Of a stretch of 64,000 nucleotides of DNA, positions 22,106-32,752 are shown in pieces (the stretch's first letter is position 1; each line of letters starts with the position of its first letter). The DNA lies in assembly GCA_963576735.1 (NCBI GenBank), contig OY755183.1, positions 8,575,213-8,639,212 on the forward strand, read 5' to 3'. The DNA is from Bedellia somnulentella. Its lineage: Eukaryota > Arthropoda > Insecta > Lepidoptera > Bedelliidae. Position numbers and translations under genes: made by a program. A model generated the notes under the pieces. The model had not been told where the DNA came from. It searched no databases and saw nothing but the letters and a program-made list of their open reading frames with translations.

Positions 22106-22660
22106 TGTATCTAAAAATATTTATCCAGCGACCATACAACCAACTAGACACCGCATCATGGGTGAAACCGTTCTGGCATAACATCAACTACTGAGCGCCT
22201 ATGTAAGCTCGTCGCTTCAAAATCTCAATCAGTCACATCACAACCACTTCACTGAGCTGTTGACACTCTTTAACGTAATTTTATTAAAATTGGAAAAATG
22301 AATTCTTGTTCTATTTAATGGTGCGGAAAAGTAACAATACTTCAAGTAAGGATAAAGATGGGATAACGTTTCATCGGCAAGTAAAAACAAAGTATAATTA
22401 ATATTTTTTAATTATGTTTTTGCAAGATGCATCAGAGCTCACAGTTCAACTTACGGTGGCTATTAAGAGAACTTACAAATGGGTGTGGTTAAGCACCCGT
22501 TGATGTCTTTTTTGAATTGCATGTATCCCTTTCTTTCATAATAGACTGTCATATATACTTTTTGTGTTTCCTCTTTGTCTATGCATACTAGTGATGTAAA
22601 TAATGACAAAGTACGTTTACGATGAATTATCGAGCCGCAGTTACGCGACTGACGTAAAAT

Positions 22661-23105
22661 TTGGTAGGCTCAAATGAAAATGTGATTAGTCAGATACTAG
22701 ACATTATTTGCGATTATAACGCGTACAGGGGTAAAGGAGGATTAATTTACCCATCAGCAACTGTTATAAAAATTTGTCGCCGTGCTGAAGTTACTATTAA
22801 AGTATATAATGATGTACTGCCAAAAAACTTTGATGGCAAAGCTACTTTTTAAGTTACTAAGACTTTAAGTAGTTTTATTGGAGAGGAACTGTTTAGTGAA
22901 ATTAGTTATCATCAGTTTCATTCTGATGTAACTAATAATCATATAATAGACTTATCAATGAGCATCATGCATAAATATATTACCATAAGGCTAGCTTTTC
23001 TTACAAAATCAGCTCAATATAAACCAGTTGTGCGTAGAATGTATATGTCACCGGAAAATTGTACGACCTGTCAGTTTATAAATAAACCCGTTAGTTTATA
23101 AACTG
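22661..23105 (+). pseudogene. transposase C-terminal remnant inside the P-like element
   Basis: The frame from 22661 reads GGLIYPSATVIKICRRAE…, then after a stop at 22852 continues as GEELFSEISYHQF…HIIDLSMSIMHKYITIRLAFLTKSAQY…RRMY up to about 23050. The GGL.YPS…IC and Y..IRL..LTK patterns resemble the C-terminal ends of THAP/P-element-type transposases (inference). It is too short and broken to be active. Confidence 0.55.
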
Positions 23106-23293
23106 TCGACAGATTGTCAACAGCAAACAAAATGTATAATTTAACGCATAAATTTTGGTTAATTTATAAACTGACCTTGACTGATCGACAGATTGTACTT
23201 TCTTTGACAGCTGAACGAAAAATGCATTCTGATTCGTAGACACATATCATGTGATATTACTCGTTAATTCAAATTAGGCGAATCAGCGCACAG

Positions 23294-23335
23294 TCGTACA
23301 ATTTAACGTAATCGCATGCCCGTTAAATTGTACGA
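23294..23335. repeat. 15-bp perfect palindrome arms in the P-like element
   Basis: TCGTACAATTTAACG at 23294-23308 is exactly inverted at 23321-23335 with a 12-base loop. Related GTACAAT and TTTATAAACTG motifs occur in both orientations at 23050-23200, suggesting subterminal binding-site repeats. Confidence 0.75.
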
Positions 23336-23490
23336 TTGCACCTGATTGGTAGATGTCAAGAATTACATTCATAGACCTACAAAAATTTAGAATGGCATGA
23401 ACGTGGAATTAATTTTCATAATACAATTACAGTGGCACGGTCTAGGAGAGCTTACCTTTTATACAAAAAGTAAGTTATACTAGACTGTAC

Positions 23491-23602
23491 GTACAGCCTG
23501 CCGCAGGGTCAGCGTTACCTTTTTAAGCGAGAATGGACTTTACTACATAGCCAATAAAAACTACGGAGGTAACGCCGACCTTGCTGCAGACTGTACATAT
23601 GT
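23491..23602. repeat. imperfect foldback, possible small MITE
   Basis: GTACGTACAGCCTGCCGCAG…AGCGTTACCT at the left pairs imperfectly with GGTAACGCCGACCTTGCTGC…TGTACATATGTAC at the right, about 33-base arms around a 45-base centre. It is nested in the P-like element. Confidence 0.6.
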
Positions 23603-24186
23603 ACTTTGTTTTTTCATTTTATTTCATGACATTAAAAGATTATGTTTACAAAGTTAATACACTTCAAGAATAATCAGCACAAGTATATCCATCTAACATA
23701 CTCTGTATAGCGAACATTTTGAGGGCACAATTCGATATCAATACTATTTTTATCTTAGCAGAATAAATTGCAACACCAAAAGTGTTATAAAACAAAATAG
23801 TTATAAAGATATTCTAATTCAAAGTCTTTTCAAAAGTTTCGATTAAACGTATCATCACGTTAATAAAGTATCGATAAGTTGAAAATGTGTAATTACTTTC
23901 ATCCCATCCCTAATCCCCACTAATCGCAACAAGTGACCTCGAATTAGCCAATAACAATTTAGTTCCCCGCTTCCTCATGCCTCATTAACATGCCAGAACT
24001 GTTTGGTCGACAACTTAAGAAGATTAGGTGTCTAGTTGGTTGTATGGTCGCTGTATTTATCAATATAAAAATACATTGTGCTATGTGTGATTTCTGTGTG
24101 AGTGCATTCATTTAAGAGTTACGCCTTTTTGACGCTCCTATAGGAAACCGTACGAAATCTTAGTTATGTAGTTGATTTAAATAATG

Positions 24187-24435
24187 CTGTGTAGTGTCGG
24201 CTTAGAATAGCACTACCCCATTTCTTCCGGCGGGTGTACGTAAGAGGCGACTAACGGTATTGGGGCTTTAAAGGGATTATTGGGCGATGCGGTTGGAGAC
24301 CCATCACCAACAACCTTTATTTTACCATCTTTTCCCCACTCGACTTTCCAAAGGTGGCTGAGGAATTTCTCAATCCTTAGCTCTGGCTACCCCATCTAGG
24401 GATTTATAGCCGTGAGTATATGTATGTATGTATGT
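24187..24435 (+). mobile_element. retroposon family B, reference full-length copy
   Basis: 249 bp flanked by a 12-bp target duplication ATTTAAATAATG (24175-24186 and 24436-24447), which fixes the unit's ends. It starts CTGTGTAGTGTCGGCTTAGA. It contains GGGCGATGCGGTTGGAGACC, whose GGTTGGAGACC resembles a weak pol III B box, then AGTGGCTGAGGAATT, TCTAGGGATTTATAGCCGTG and a (TATG)n tail. No coding capacity. Target duplications of this length plus a simple-repeat tail indicate LINE-driven retroposition, so it is a SINE or a short LINE 3' derivative. Confidence 0.9.
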
Positions 24436-24572
24436 ATTTAAATAATGTTCTAGATATTATAAGCTAATCTCATGCCAAATTTGATCAAAATCTATACAGT
24501 TGTTTTTAATTTACAGTTATTTGTTTTTAAAATAACAAACACACTGACAGACTTTATTCTTTTCATAAATCT

Positions 24573-25121
24573 AATCCCACCGAAAACATTCTGTAAAAAA
24601 TTAGCCAAGTCTCGTTAGAGCTGCTTGTTTATCTCTAAAAAGTTATGAAATCTCTAAAATAAGTGGAGCCAAGTATAAGGTTCCTTACTACGATTTATTT
24701 ATTATTATAGTTAATTTTACGTGACTTGGCCGTTGACTTGTAATTAGTAGATTATGATAAAAGTTTAAAGTAAACATAGAAATAATCACCAGAGTTACAA
24801 CTAAAAACACAGTACAACTAAAAATAAAGATAGATTAGAATCACAAAAAATTGTTAAGTGGACTCTACATAATCGGCAAAGAAGTTTAGAAGATTTGAAT
24901 AAATCTGCAAATAACTTAGTTAATAAACTTGTACGCTACTAAACGCGTCAAGAATGTTCAATGGCCAAGTCACGTAAAATTAACTATAATAATAAATAAA
25001 TCGCAGTAAGGAACCTTAGACTTGGCTCCACTTATTTAAGAGATTTCATTACTTTTTAGGGATAAACAAGCAGCTCTATCGAGACTTGGCTAGTTTTTAA
25101 CAGAGTGTTTTTGGTGGGATT
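24573..25121. mobile_element. 549-bp foldback element with about 165-bp inverted arms
   Basis: The arm 24573-24736 (starts AATCCCACC, includes TTAGCCAAGTCTCG and ACGTGACTTGGCC) is inverted at 24957-25121 with roughly 90% identity. The 220-base centre is AT-rich and non-coding. Probably a MITE. The flanks do not show an obvious target duplication, so the superfamily is open. Confidence 0.8.
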
Positions 25122-25469
25122 CACTTCTTTTTGACAGGACGTAGACTGATTGAATGGTCACATTTTCTTTTTAGTATATTATCTTGTGAAGCCAAATAAA
25201 AATAAACTCCACGACATCTCAAATCTTTAAAATACACGAAAAAAACTTTTAAATGTGTAAATCAATACGCTACCGGGATTTAAAATACAGCCAGCGCCAT
25301 CTAGTGACGAGTAGTGGTACTAATGCTGCCGCGGCTGAGTGCTAGTACATAAATAATAGTAATTATTGGACTGAATGTTTTTATTTATTGAGTTAATCGA
25401 CTACTATTTCTCGTAAATACGCTTATTATAGTTTGGCAGTAATCTTATTATTATTTTTCATCAGCGTCA

Positions 25470-25860
25470 CAAGGTAGTCCAGATCTTTCATAAACCTTGT
25501 TCTGATAGTTTCTTCTTTATGTGGGCGTTAAAATCTACCTCTGAACCAAATTTCAGCTCTCTAGGTCTATGGGAAGTACTTGTTCAATTTTGATGATCAG
25601 TGAGTCAGTGAGTCAGTGTCAAAAATGCGAAACTTTGCAATAGCTTAACTTCGGAATTAATTGATCTACATACTTGAAATTTGATTTCAAGTGTGTGATT
25701 ACGAATTTCTAGATGATTTCAGCGTTTTAATCCTACCCAGAGGTTCTCGAATGGTGCCCTGAAAATGCGGCGAAACGGTTCCAGAAATGGATGTTTGACG
25801 GCAGTGTTTGCTTCGCACTCGCCTTGGCGGACTTATTTCATCTTCAATCGGTATAAAAAT
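25470..25860. repeat. possible dispersed repeat with GTGAGTCA run
   Basis: Contains AGTGAGTCAGTGAGTCAGTG and ACCAAATTTCAGCTCTCTAGGTCTATGG, phrases I associate with non-coding lepidopteran repeats. No frame of note. Confidence 0.35.
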
Positions 25861-26119
25861 ACTTATTTATTTAATGTATAGTTTTATTCCCGCTGCAGTT
25901 TATTATAGTATATAGAAGAAGATAGATGGATAAAAAGAACGACGATATTTCAATAAATAGAAGGGAATAGACTTTTATTAGCTTTTCAAGCGGCATATTA
26001 GAGCCACCAGTTCTCTAGTTGTATATTGCTTTATATAACATTATTAGTGTAACAAATAAAATTTATTATTAATTAATTTAATAGAAATATCTATATTAAC
26101 ATTCATAAACTCAAGCCGT

Positions 26120-26222
26120 TACTTCTCATTGGGGTGTGCACTACTTTGTACGATACTAGCAAACCTTCGTCTACATTCATCAATCTTTTCATACATGCTC
26201 TTTTATTCTTCCGCTAACGAAT
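26120..26222 (+). repeat. dispersed repeat family H copy
   Basis: TCTCATTGGGGTGTGCACTACTTTGTACGATACTAGC…CATTCATCAATCTTTTCATACATGCTC matches the copy at 48360-48505 and the inverse of 10850-11008. Confidence 0.5.
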
Positions 26223-26256
26223 GCCAGATTTTTTAAAGCATAAATTCATTTCATAT

Positions 26257-26455
26257 ATATATATATATATATATACTCACGGTTTTAAATTCCTAGAATA
26301 GAATGCCACAGCTTCGGAATAAGAAATTCCTGAGTCACTTTTGGTAGCTGAGTGGGGAAAAGATTGTAAAGTAAATGTTCTTGGTGATGGGTTTCCAAAC
26401 GCATCGCCCAAAAAGCATTTAAAAAGCCCCAATACCCTTAGCGACACTACACACC
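26257..26455 (-). repeat. retroposon family B copy with (AT)n tail
   Basis: - strand copy from TGTGTAGTGTCGC to the tail. The tail is (TA)n at 26257-26275 instead of (TATG)n. Part of the head (GGCTTAGAATAG…GAGGC) is deleted. Confidence 0.75.
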
Positions 26456-27073
26456 AACATTTATAGGACACAGCAACACCTTCTCTATTAAATCAAAATG
26501 AGTTCCTTGAGGTCGTTCTCTACTGTAATACAATTCACATGAAAAGTAAACTTTAACTTAAATAAATATTTATGATGGTTCTATGAATAATTTCAAAGTT
26601 AAGTAATCTCAAGTTTGTTCATAAACATCAAACAACCTTATGAAAAATTCAATTACTTAATATGCTACAAAAAATCATAAGCATCAAAAAGAAATGCAAT
26701 GAGGCGAATTTTTATTGCAGAAAATTAAAAAGTTTTCTGAATCTCTTCCAACTTATTAATTGGATCAGATATTTATTGATTATTGATCGTGTTTTTTTAA
26801 AATATTTTGTTAACCTGTGTATCGAATAGATTGCTCGGTTCATATAAATTGCAATGTATAATCTTGACAAAAAGAAGAGTGACTTTTTCGTTATTTTGTC
26901 GTTGGACTTAATATGAGACTTTCGAGTTACAATTATTATTATTCATTCATTATGTTTTAATCACATTGAATGTTAGAAATGGATTCAAATCGCCGCACAT
27001 AGGAAAGTTTTAGAAAAGAAAGGTAAGGTAGGGAAGAACTGAAAATAAATATCAATTATTCAGCAAAAAGTGC

Positions 27074-27235
27074 ACATACATATACTCATATAAAAGGCTA
27101 CAAATCCCTTTACGGGGTAGCCAGTAAGAGAGCCAACTTTTGAAGTTAATGGGGAGGCGATAGTAAGTATAAACTATCGTTGGTGATGGGTGGTGGAAGA
27201 AATAGGATAGTGCTATTCAAAGCTGACACTAAAAA
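27074..27235 (-). repeat. retroposon family B copy, degraded
   Basis: AGTGTCAGCTTTGAATAGCACTATCC at the head and GGGGTAGCC…CATATATGAGTATATGTATG at the tail, with about half the middle missing. Confidence 0.65.
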
Positions 27236-28029
27236 GCTTTGAAACATAGGTTAAAAAATATCAAAATGTTGGTTTGAATAAGATGACAAACATACCATTA
27301 TATTATGATAGATTATACTTCTGCCGACCCTATGGTGCGAAACTATGTTGCTGTTGTGGTTGTTGTTTTGGGTGGGTTTTTACTCATGAACCCTGGAGCC
27401 GGAACAGTAAGATAAGGTATAACCTTTTACTCGTAAACATTAATTTATTATTCTCTTTAAGTGGTCATACACAATCATATGGGTCATACAAATCAAGTGT
27501 AAAGTAAACACTATTCACTTAATAACAGCGTCTGTGATGTAGTGGTGTGGTAGAAGACTAGCTTCTAAATTCGGAGCTCACTTTGCAATTAATTGTACGA
27601 TGGCGATACATATTTACTATTATTATTATTATACTTTTGTAGTATTAGACATCACTTGTATGTGTATTGTATATTTATCGTCAATTTAGTATCCTATAAA
27701 ATTATAGTGATAACTGGATATTCTACGACCGTATATTTGTTAATTTATTATTGTGCATAAGCCCCAGTCTCTAAATAAATTGTTGCTTCCCTTCCCACGG
27801 AACCAAAAAAATGGGACAATTGGCCTAGATCTCGTTTTTAAAACAAACCCTTTTTATATTTTAAATCAATTAAAGACATAGAACTAAACAACTTTGTCTA
27901 AAAAATAAAAAAAAAGATATGGTCAAATCACAAGATGTTTTTTTTTATTTCAGCTGAGGCTAAGAACCTCACTATACTTTCTCAGTTTGATCTAGGCAGC
28001 GACATTTTTTAAATATTATTTATTTTAAA

Positions 28030-29015
28030 AATAACAATATTTTAGATAGTGGATCGGCCCAGCTTCGCACGGGTAGCGTTGATTTTAAAATATCCGAGGT
28101 TTCTTCAATCACTTTGTGATTCTTGCTTGCTGTGACTCAAGCTTTGTGATATTTAGCGCAATGATTGCGATTTTTAGCACTCCTGAACAGTGTAGCTTTG
28201 GGCACTTAAATGAACGGTACAGTATCCCCGTTATTAAGCAAATTTTCAGGTTGAGTTGAAGGTCAGTAAAACTCTATAAAGAATTTATAACTAAAAAAGA
28301 AACCATCCCGCGATGTAGGATGCAACTACTGGCGCCATCTAATATGTAATATGTAGATTAGTAAGGATTTGGTTTTGGTCACGGGCGCGATTATTTCATG
28401 TATAATTTCGGTGTTTCTCTACCGATTGCTATGATTCTTTTTTTATTGTATAGGTAATAAGGTTAACTGTTTTAAATTTGGGAGAAACTGACAGTATTAT
28501 AAACGTAAGAGTAAACAAATATAATCAGGATGCTCGGAGCAGCACTGCTAAGCTATCAGGAGTTACACGTATTGTAAGTAAACCATTAAAGTAAGACATA
28601 TGCTGTTTAGGAATATTATTTAGACAATTTTATGAAGAATATTTCCGTTACACATGATTTCTACGTGACTTTAACCATTTAGCGGCTGCACACGCGACGG
28701 GAACTTAAAAAATGGAGTAACTTCTCCCGTTTTTCCAAAATTTTCCAAAATTCCCCTTTACTACTCAGCTGAAAAGTATACTATATATAACCTGCCCAGA
28801 AGTATGAAGAATAATTGTGCCAAGTTTCGTTAAAGCCCGTCGAGTAGTTTTTGTTTCCATAAGGAACATACAAATCGACAGACAGACAGACAAAAATTTT
28901 ACTGATTGCATTTTTGGCATCAGTATCGATCACTAATCACCCCCTGATAGTTATTTTGAAAATATATTTCATGTACAGAATTGACCTATCTACAAATTTA
29001 TTATAAGTATAGATA
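28030..29015 (+). repeat. dispersed repeat, 'GGCCCAGCTTCGCACGGGTA' type
   Basis: Begins near GATCGGCCCAGCTTCGCACGGGTAG and ends ACAAATTTATTATAAGTATAGAT, with CGACAGACAGACAGACAAAAATT inside. These phrases recur at the edges of a common lepidopteran repeat (recalled). A related start lies at 37772-37810. No coding frame. Confidence 0.45.
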
Positions 29016-29627
29016 AGTAGTTTCATGTCTTTAATCGATTTAAAATATAAAAAGAGTATGTTTTAAAAACGAGGTCTAGGTCAATTGGTTTAGCTGTCCT
29101 TAACCAACTCTTATAATAAAAGTAGTGATAGTGATATAAATTATTATATTTTCACATAATTTTAGTATTCTAAATAGTAATAAAAGCAAGGGGTAGCTTC
29201 CAACTGAGATTTTTTAATATTTACAATTATTTTATGACTATGACTGGTGGTTCGCAATTTCCCTTATTTCTTCTCTGTTCAATGTCGGCACTTCATTAAC
29301 AGAGTATTTCTATAATTTCTTCTAATGAACATGGTCGTACACAGCAGGTAGCCACATGCTTATGTAATTGTAGTGATTTATCCAAATCGTCCATGAATAA
29401 AGGGCTGCCTGTTGACAAAAAATATGCATTCGTTAAGTAAATTACTAAATAAAAATTTGCCATCGGCATTTAATTGTACTGATAATGGTTTTCAACAATG
29501 GTATTTATATTGAAAATAGTTTTTGTGGTTTTTGAATATAAAACCAAGGGTGAGTGCCATGTTAATGCATGTGAAACCCATAAATAAGACTGATGTATTA
29601 ATAATAAATATTTGAGCAACGAATCAA

Positions 29628-29731
29628 GTCTTACTCCGTATGTCCCCGAAGGCAGAGGTACTAATACTTCTGAATCTGAACATCACGTGCCATTGTCACG
29701 TGGTGTTCAAAGTACCCACGTCTTGTCAACA
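29628..29731 (-). repeat. SINE family A fragment
   Basis: Tail-proximal body on the - strand with two CACGTG motifs (near 29683 and 29697) and a small duplication (TTCTGAATCTGAACATC). Confidence 0.7.
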
Positions 29732-30029
29732 CTCACTCACTCACTAAAAAACATGATTTTATCCTGTAGAAGCTTAGTTGATTAATGTTGATTCAGAAGC
29801 ACATGAATAAAAAAGTTTTTAAACAAAACCTTTTTTGTTTATGCGAATTAAGTGAAACCATCGTAGATAAGAAAAGAGGTGTAGCTTATGTGTTTAAAAA
29901 AAAAACAATAGAATCGCTTCATGTACCTCGCCTAAAGTAAAATAAGAAATTATATATTTTATTAATAAAAATATAAGGACAGCTTTTTGTTTTTTAAATA
30001 TTATGATCTAATATATTTGTTTTTTGAAT

Positions 30030-30244
30030 TCGGAAGGTGGTTGTGGTACCGTAATAGTAGCCGGGACCGACGGCTTAACGTGCTCTCCGAAGCACGGAAT
30101 CATCTTAATTTTTGGATAATCAGGTGATTCAAGTCTGCAATATCCTACCAAACTGGGTTTAAATCTTACAAATTAATCCCCGCGATCGGGATCGGGATCG
30201 AACTCAAGACCTCCATACTTGAAACTAAGCGCTTAACCGCGAGA
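30030..30244 (-). repeat. tRNA-derived SINE family G copy
   Basis: On the - strand the head reads TGTGGTCTCGCGGTTAAGCGC (A box) and GAGTTCGATCCCGATC (B box). The body ends with CCGTGCTTCGGAGAGCACG…GGTCCCGGCTACTATTACGG. A second partial copy is at 54690-54785. It abuts a family A SINE in the opposite orientation. Confidence 0.65.
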
Positions 30245-30245
30245 C

Positions 30246-30483
30246 CACAGTTCTACAGACATATGTGTGGTTAATTTATCATGGTTGTTAACGGTGAGGG
30301 AAAACATCTTGAGGCAACTCACATGGTTGAGTTATACTTACTCATGTGACTGCGTATTCGTACATTCGTAGGACCCGTATTCGTAGGGTAATCTGAACAC
30401 TAGGTGATGATGTAACGTGATGCTCAGAGGTATTAGTACCTCTACCAACCCCTCGGGATATTCGGCGTGAACGTTTGAGTGTT
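30246..30483 (+). repeat. SINE family A copy, head missing
   Basis: Includes GTGTGGTTAATTTATCATGG, GTTAACGGTGAGGGAAAACATC and GATATTCGGCGTGAACGTTTGAG. The central CACGTG-containing block is partly deleted. Confidence 0.7.
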
Positions 30484-31062
30484 TAAGTTGAGAATTAGAG
30501 TAATGCTTTCAAATAACGGCTTTGTATAACGATTGTTTTGAACTTGTTTGTTTACTATTCGTATTTTTTATTATACAATTTTACAGAAAACCGTATGCAA
30601 GATATTTACTTCTGACAATCTGTATTTTAAGATTGAAATTGTGTTATTGTCTGTTAGATTCCAAATATGCCTGTCACTGTTTTTTTCGGTAAAAACATAA
30701 TATTTACATAACTTTATTGATATGGCAGTGTCAATATGATTCATTACATTTATGGTTTCAAAGAATTCCCATGGGGAACTTCGTGACCCCAAATTATAAA
30801 TAGGTAGCCTTTTTACTCTCTTTCGCAAAAAAGGTAGGTCTAACATCCGGTTTGGTGCTCAGCCCCAATGATGAGACGTATTAAAAGTAAATAAAATTAT
30901 CAATAATAACTTTAGCTATTATATTCATGAATATATGTATAAAGACTTGATTTGTTCTCCTATGTTTGCATTGTTTGTTTGTTTTTAGAGATGTTCGAAA
31001 ACAGAAGATAATTTATAAAGAAAAAATACAACATAAACATATAGAAACGTAAACGTAAACGT

Positions 31063-31212
31063 TCACCCCGTTTATCCCCGCAGGGGTTGGCAGAGGTACC
31101 AATACTTCTGAACATCACGTGACATTGTAATGTCCAAAGTAGGTACCCACGTTTTGCTTAGACAGTGTTCTCACGTGATAGGGGGCAAGCCTATCGCCGT
31201 TTTGTACGAATA
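31063..31212 (-). repeat. SINE family A fragment
   Basis: Body on the - strand with both CACGTG motifs (near 31117 and 31173) and the CCCGCAGGGGTTGG block. Confidence 0.75.
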
Positions 31213-31487
31213 CATATAAAAAATACATATACAATATATGACAATAACGGAGAAAATTGCATTTATTGTGACAACTATATGGCAACTATTGTGAATTTAT
31301 GCGCGCATCGCATACGCAATGGCTGTCATGTTTAATTAGATTAAGATAATTAGAATGCAATGTTATGAGGAAGATTTATATCATGGCTATACATTATTTT
31401 CATGAAATTATATAGTACTTCTTCTTTAGCGTAAGTATTTTCTTGAAACAGATATTAATCTCTATAAACCTAAAAACACATACATCT

Positions 31488-31922
31488 GAGGAGCTGGCGA
31501 ACAAAACCGGATTAGTCCACAATAATAAATTTTACACAGTGGCTAAAAAAATAATGCTAAAATGCAGGTGATAAACAATATGACATTATATTATTATAGG
31601 AAGGTGAATTAGATCTATTGTTGTATGACTAATAATTATTTTTTAAACTTTTATAGTCTAGAAGTTATGCAAGGTTTTAAAAAGGACTAATCTGGTTTTG
31701 TTTGAAAATGCACTTTTTGAATAAGTGACGCCGTGGAATTACAAGCAACTCCAAAAGATACTGACATTTACTATTTAACTGTACATATCCGGTTTTAAAA
31801 GAAATTAATACTTTAAAAGGACAAGTACGATTCAAAACGACGCAACTGGTCTTAGATATCACGATTAAAAAAAAAGTTTTTCAATTATAGTGGAGTTCTC
31901 CGGTTTTGTTCGCCAGCTCCTC
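31488..31922. mobile_element. 435-bp MITE with 24-bp inverted ends
   Basis: Ends start GAGGAGCTGGCGAACAAAAC and match perfectly over 24 bp, then loosely to about 33 bp. Flanks ATCT (31484-31487 and 31923-31926) suggest a 4-bp target duplication. No coding frame. A partial copy of the end, GGACTAATCTGGTTTTGTTT, lies inside at 31685-31704 in inverted form relative to the left end. Confidence 0.75.
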
Positions 31923-32149
31923 ATCTCTGATCTCCGGTATGTTCAAACATACAAAAGGTACGAAAGAGAAAACAAATCAAACTTTTAAACTAAAACCTCT
32001 CTTGAAAAGGAAAGGAAGTTAATAATGAAAAAATATGCATATCGCACAAGTGCGTAATAATAATAAAAAAGACACTTTGGTTATATATAGGATAGACGGT
32101 TTCGGATGCCTAACTTCTATGCAATAAAACGTTCTTTATAAAAACTTTG

Positions 32150-32232
32150 ACGACGTCCGTGGCCGGATAGGTTACGGCTTACTGTAGCTGTACGGTCCGG
32201 AGGTAGCGGGTTGGATCCCCGCTGAGAGCAAC
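32150..32232 (+). repeat. tRNA-derived SINE head, family D
   Basis: GTGGCCGGATAGGTTACGGC (A-box-like) followed 34 bases later by GCGGGTTGGATCCCCGC (B box in a T-arm hairpin). The remainder of the SINE is not recognisable; a family B piece follows directly. Confidence 0.5.
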
Positions 32233-32240
32233 ATTTAATG

Positions 32241-32320
32241 TACATACATACATATAGTCACGGCTATAAATCCCTAGAAGGGGTAGCCAGAGCTAAGGAA
32301 TTAGAAACTCCTCAGCCACC
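32241..32320 (-). repeat. retroposon family B copy, 5'-truncated
   Basis: Only the last 80 bases of the unit (GTGGCTGAGGAG… to the (TATG)n tail). It joins the end of the candidate small secreted-protein exon and supplies its stop codon. Confidence 0.8.
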
Positions 32321-32752
32321 ATATAATATTAAATTTATATTCGTCCTCTCCTCTAATTGCTGTGCCCAACAGGGTCCACAATGCTGTAACATAATTACAT
32401 ACTTACCATCTAAGAAAACCATTGTGCAACGCAATAAATCTATTGAGTTTTGAGTATTAAATATATCGTTGAGTTAGTATCCCATAATACAAATTATACT
32501 TAGTTTGGGACAACCTTGATATATGTAAAATATGTCCGTTAATTTATTATATATTATTATAGTTACTTTACCTTCCCATTCCTCGTTGTTATCAGGCTGA
32601 ACGCACAAATACGGTCGTGATTGAAGAAAACCTTTTACACATTGTAGTATGTCAGCATTTTTATGGCGTGGTCGTACTTCCATTACATGTGAAGATACGA
32701 AGCATAACAAAGATATTATCACTAACAAATTTAGTACTCGTTGGTTTTTCAT
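32312..32752 (-). CDS. candidate small secreted protein, two exons
   Basis: Exon 1 is 32752-32572, exon 2 is 32439-32312, spliced at GGAAG|GTAAAG and CAATAG|AT. Together they give 102 residues. The first about 21 residues (MKNQRVLNLLVIISLLCFVSS) form a good signal peptide. The mature part has few conserved-looking features: CVKGFLQSRPYLCV, DNNEEW, then LLRCTMVFLDGKY and HCGPCWAQQLEERTN. I do not recognise the family. The last codons and the TGA lie in a family B retroposon, so the natural C-terminus may have been lost. The acceptor has a weak pyrimidine tract. It could also be a chance signal-peptide frame. Confidence 0.35.

Larger units (their letters stand above)
22126..24053 (+). mobile_element. 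P-like (or hAT-like) DNA transposon remnant
   Basis: 1928 bp with 27-bp perfect inverted ends beginning CAGCGACCATACAACCAACT and an 8-bp target duplication TATTTATC (22118-22125 and 24054-24061). Eight-base duplications fit the P and hAT superfamilies. The interior holds a decayed transposase C-terminus on the + strand and several internal inverted repeats. Further inward similarity of both ends (CTGGCATAAC / CTGGCATGTTAA) supports one element. Confidence 0.8.
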
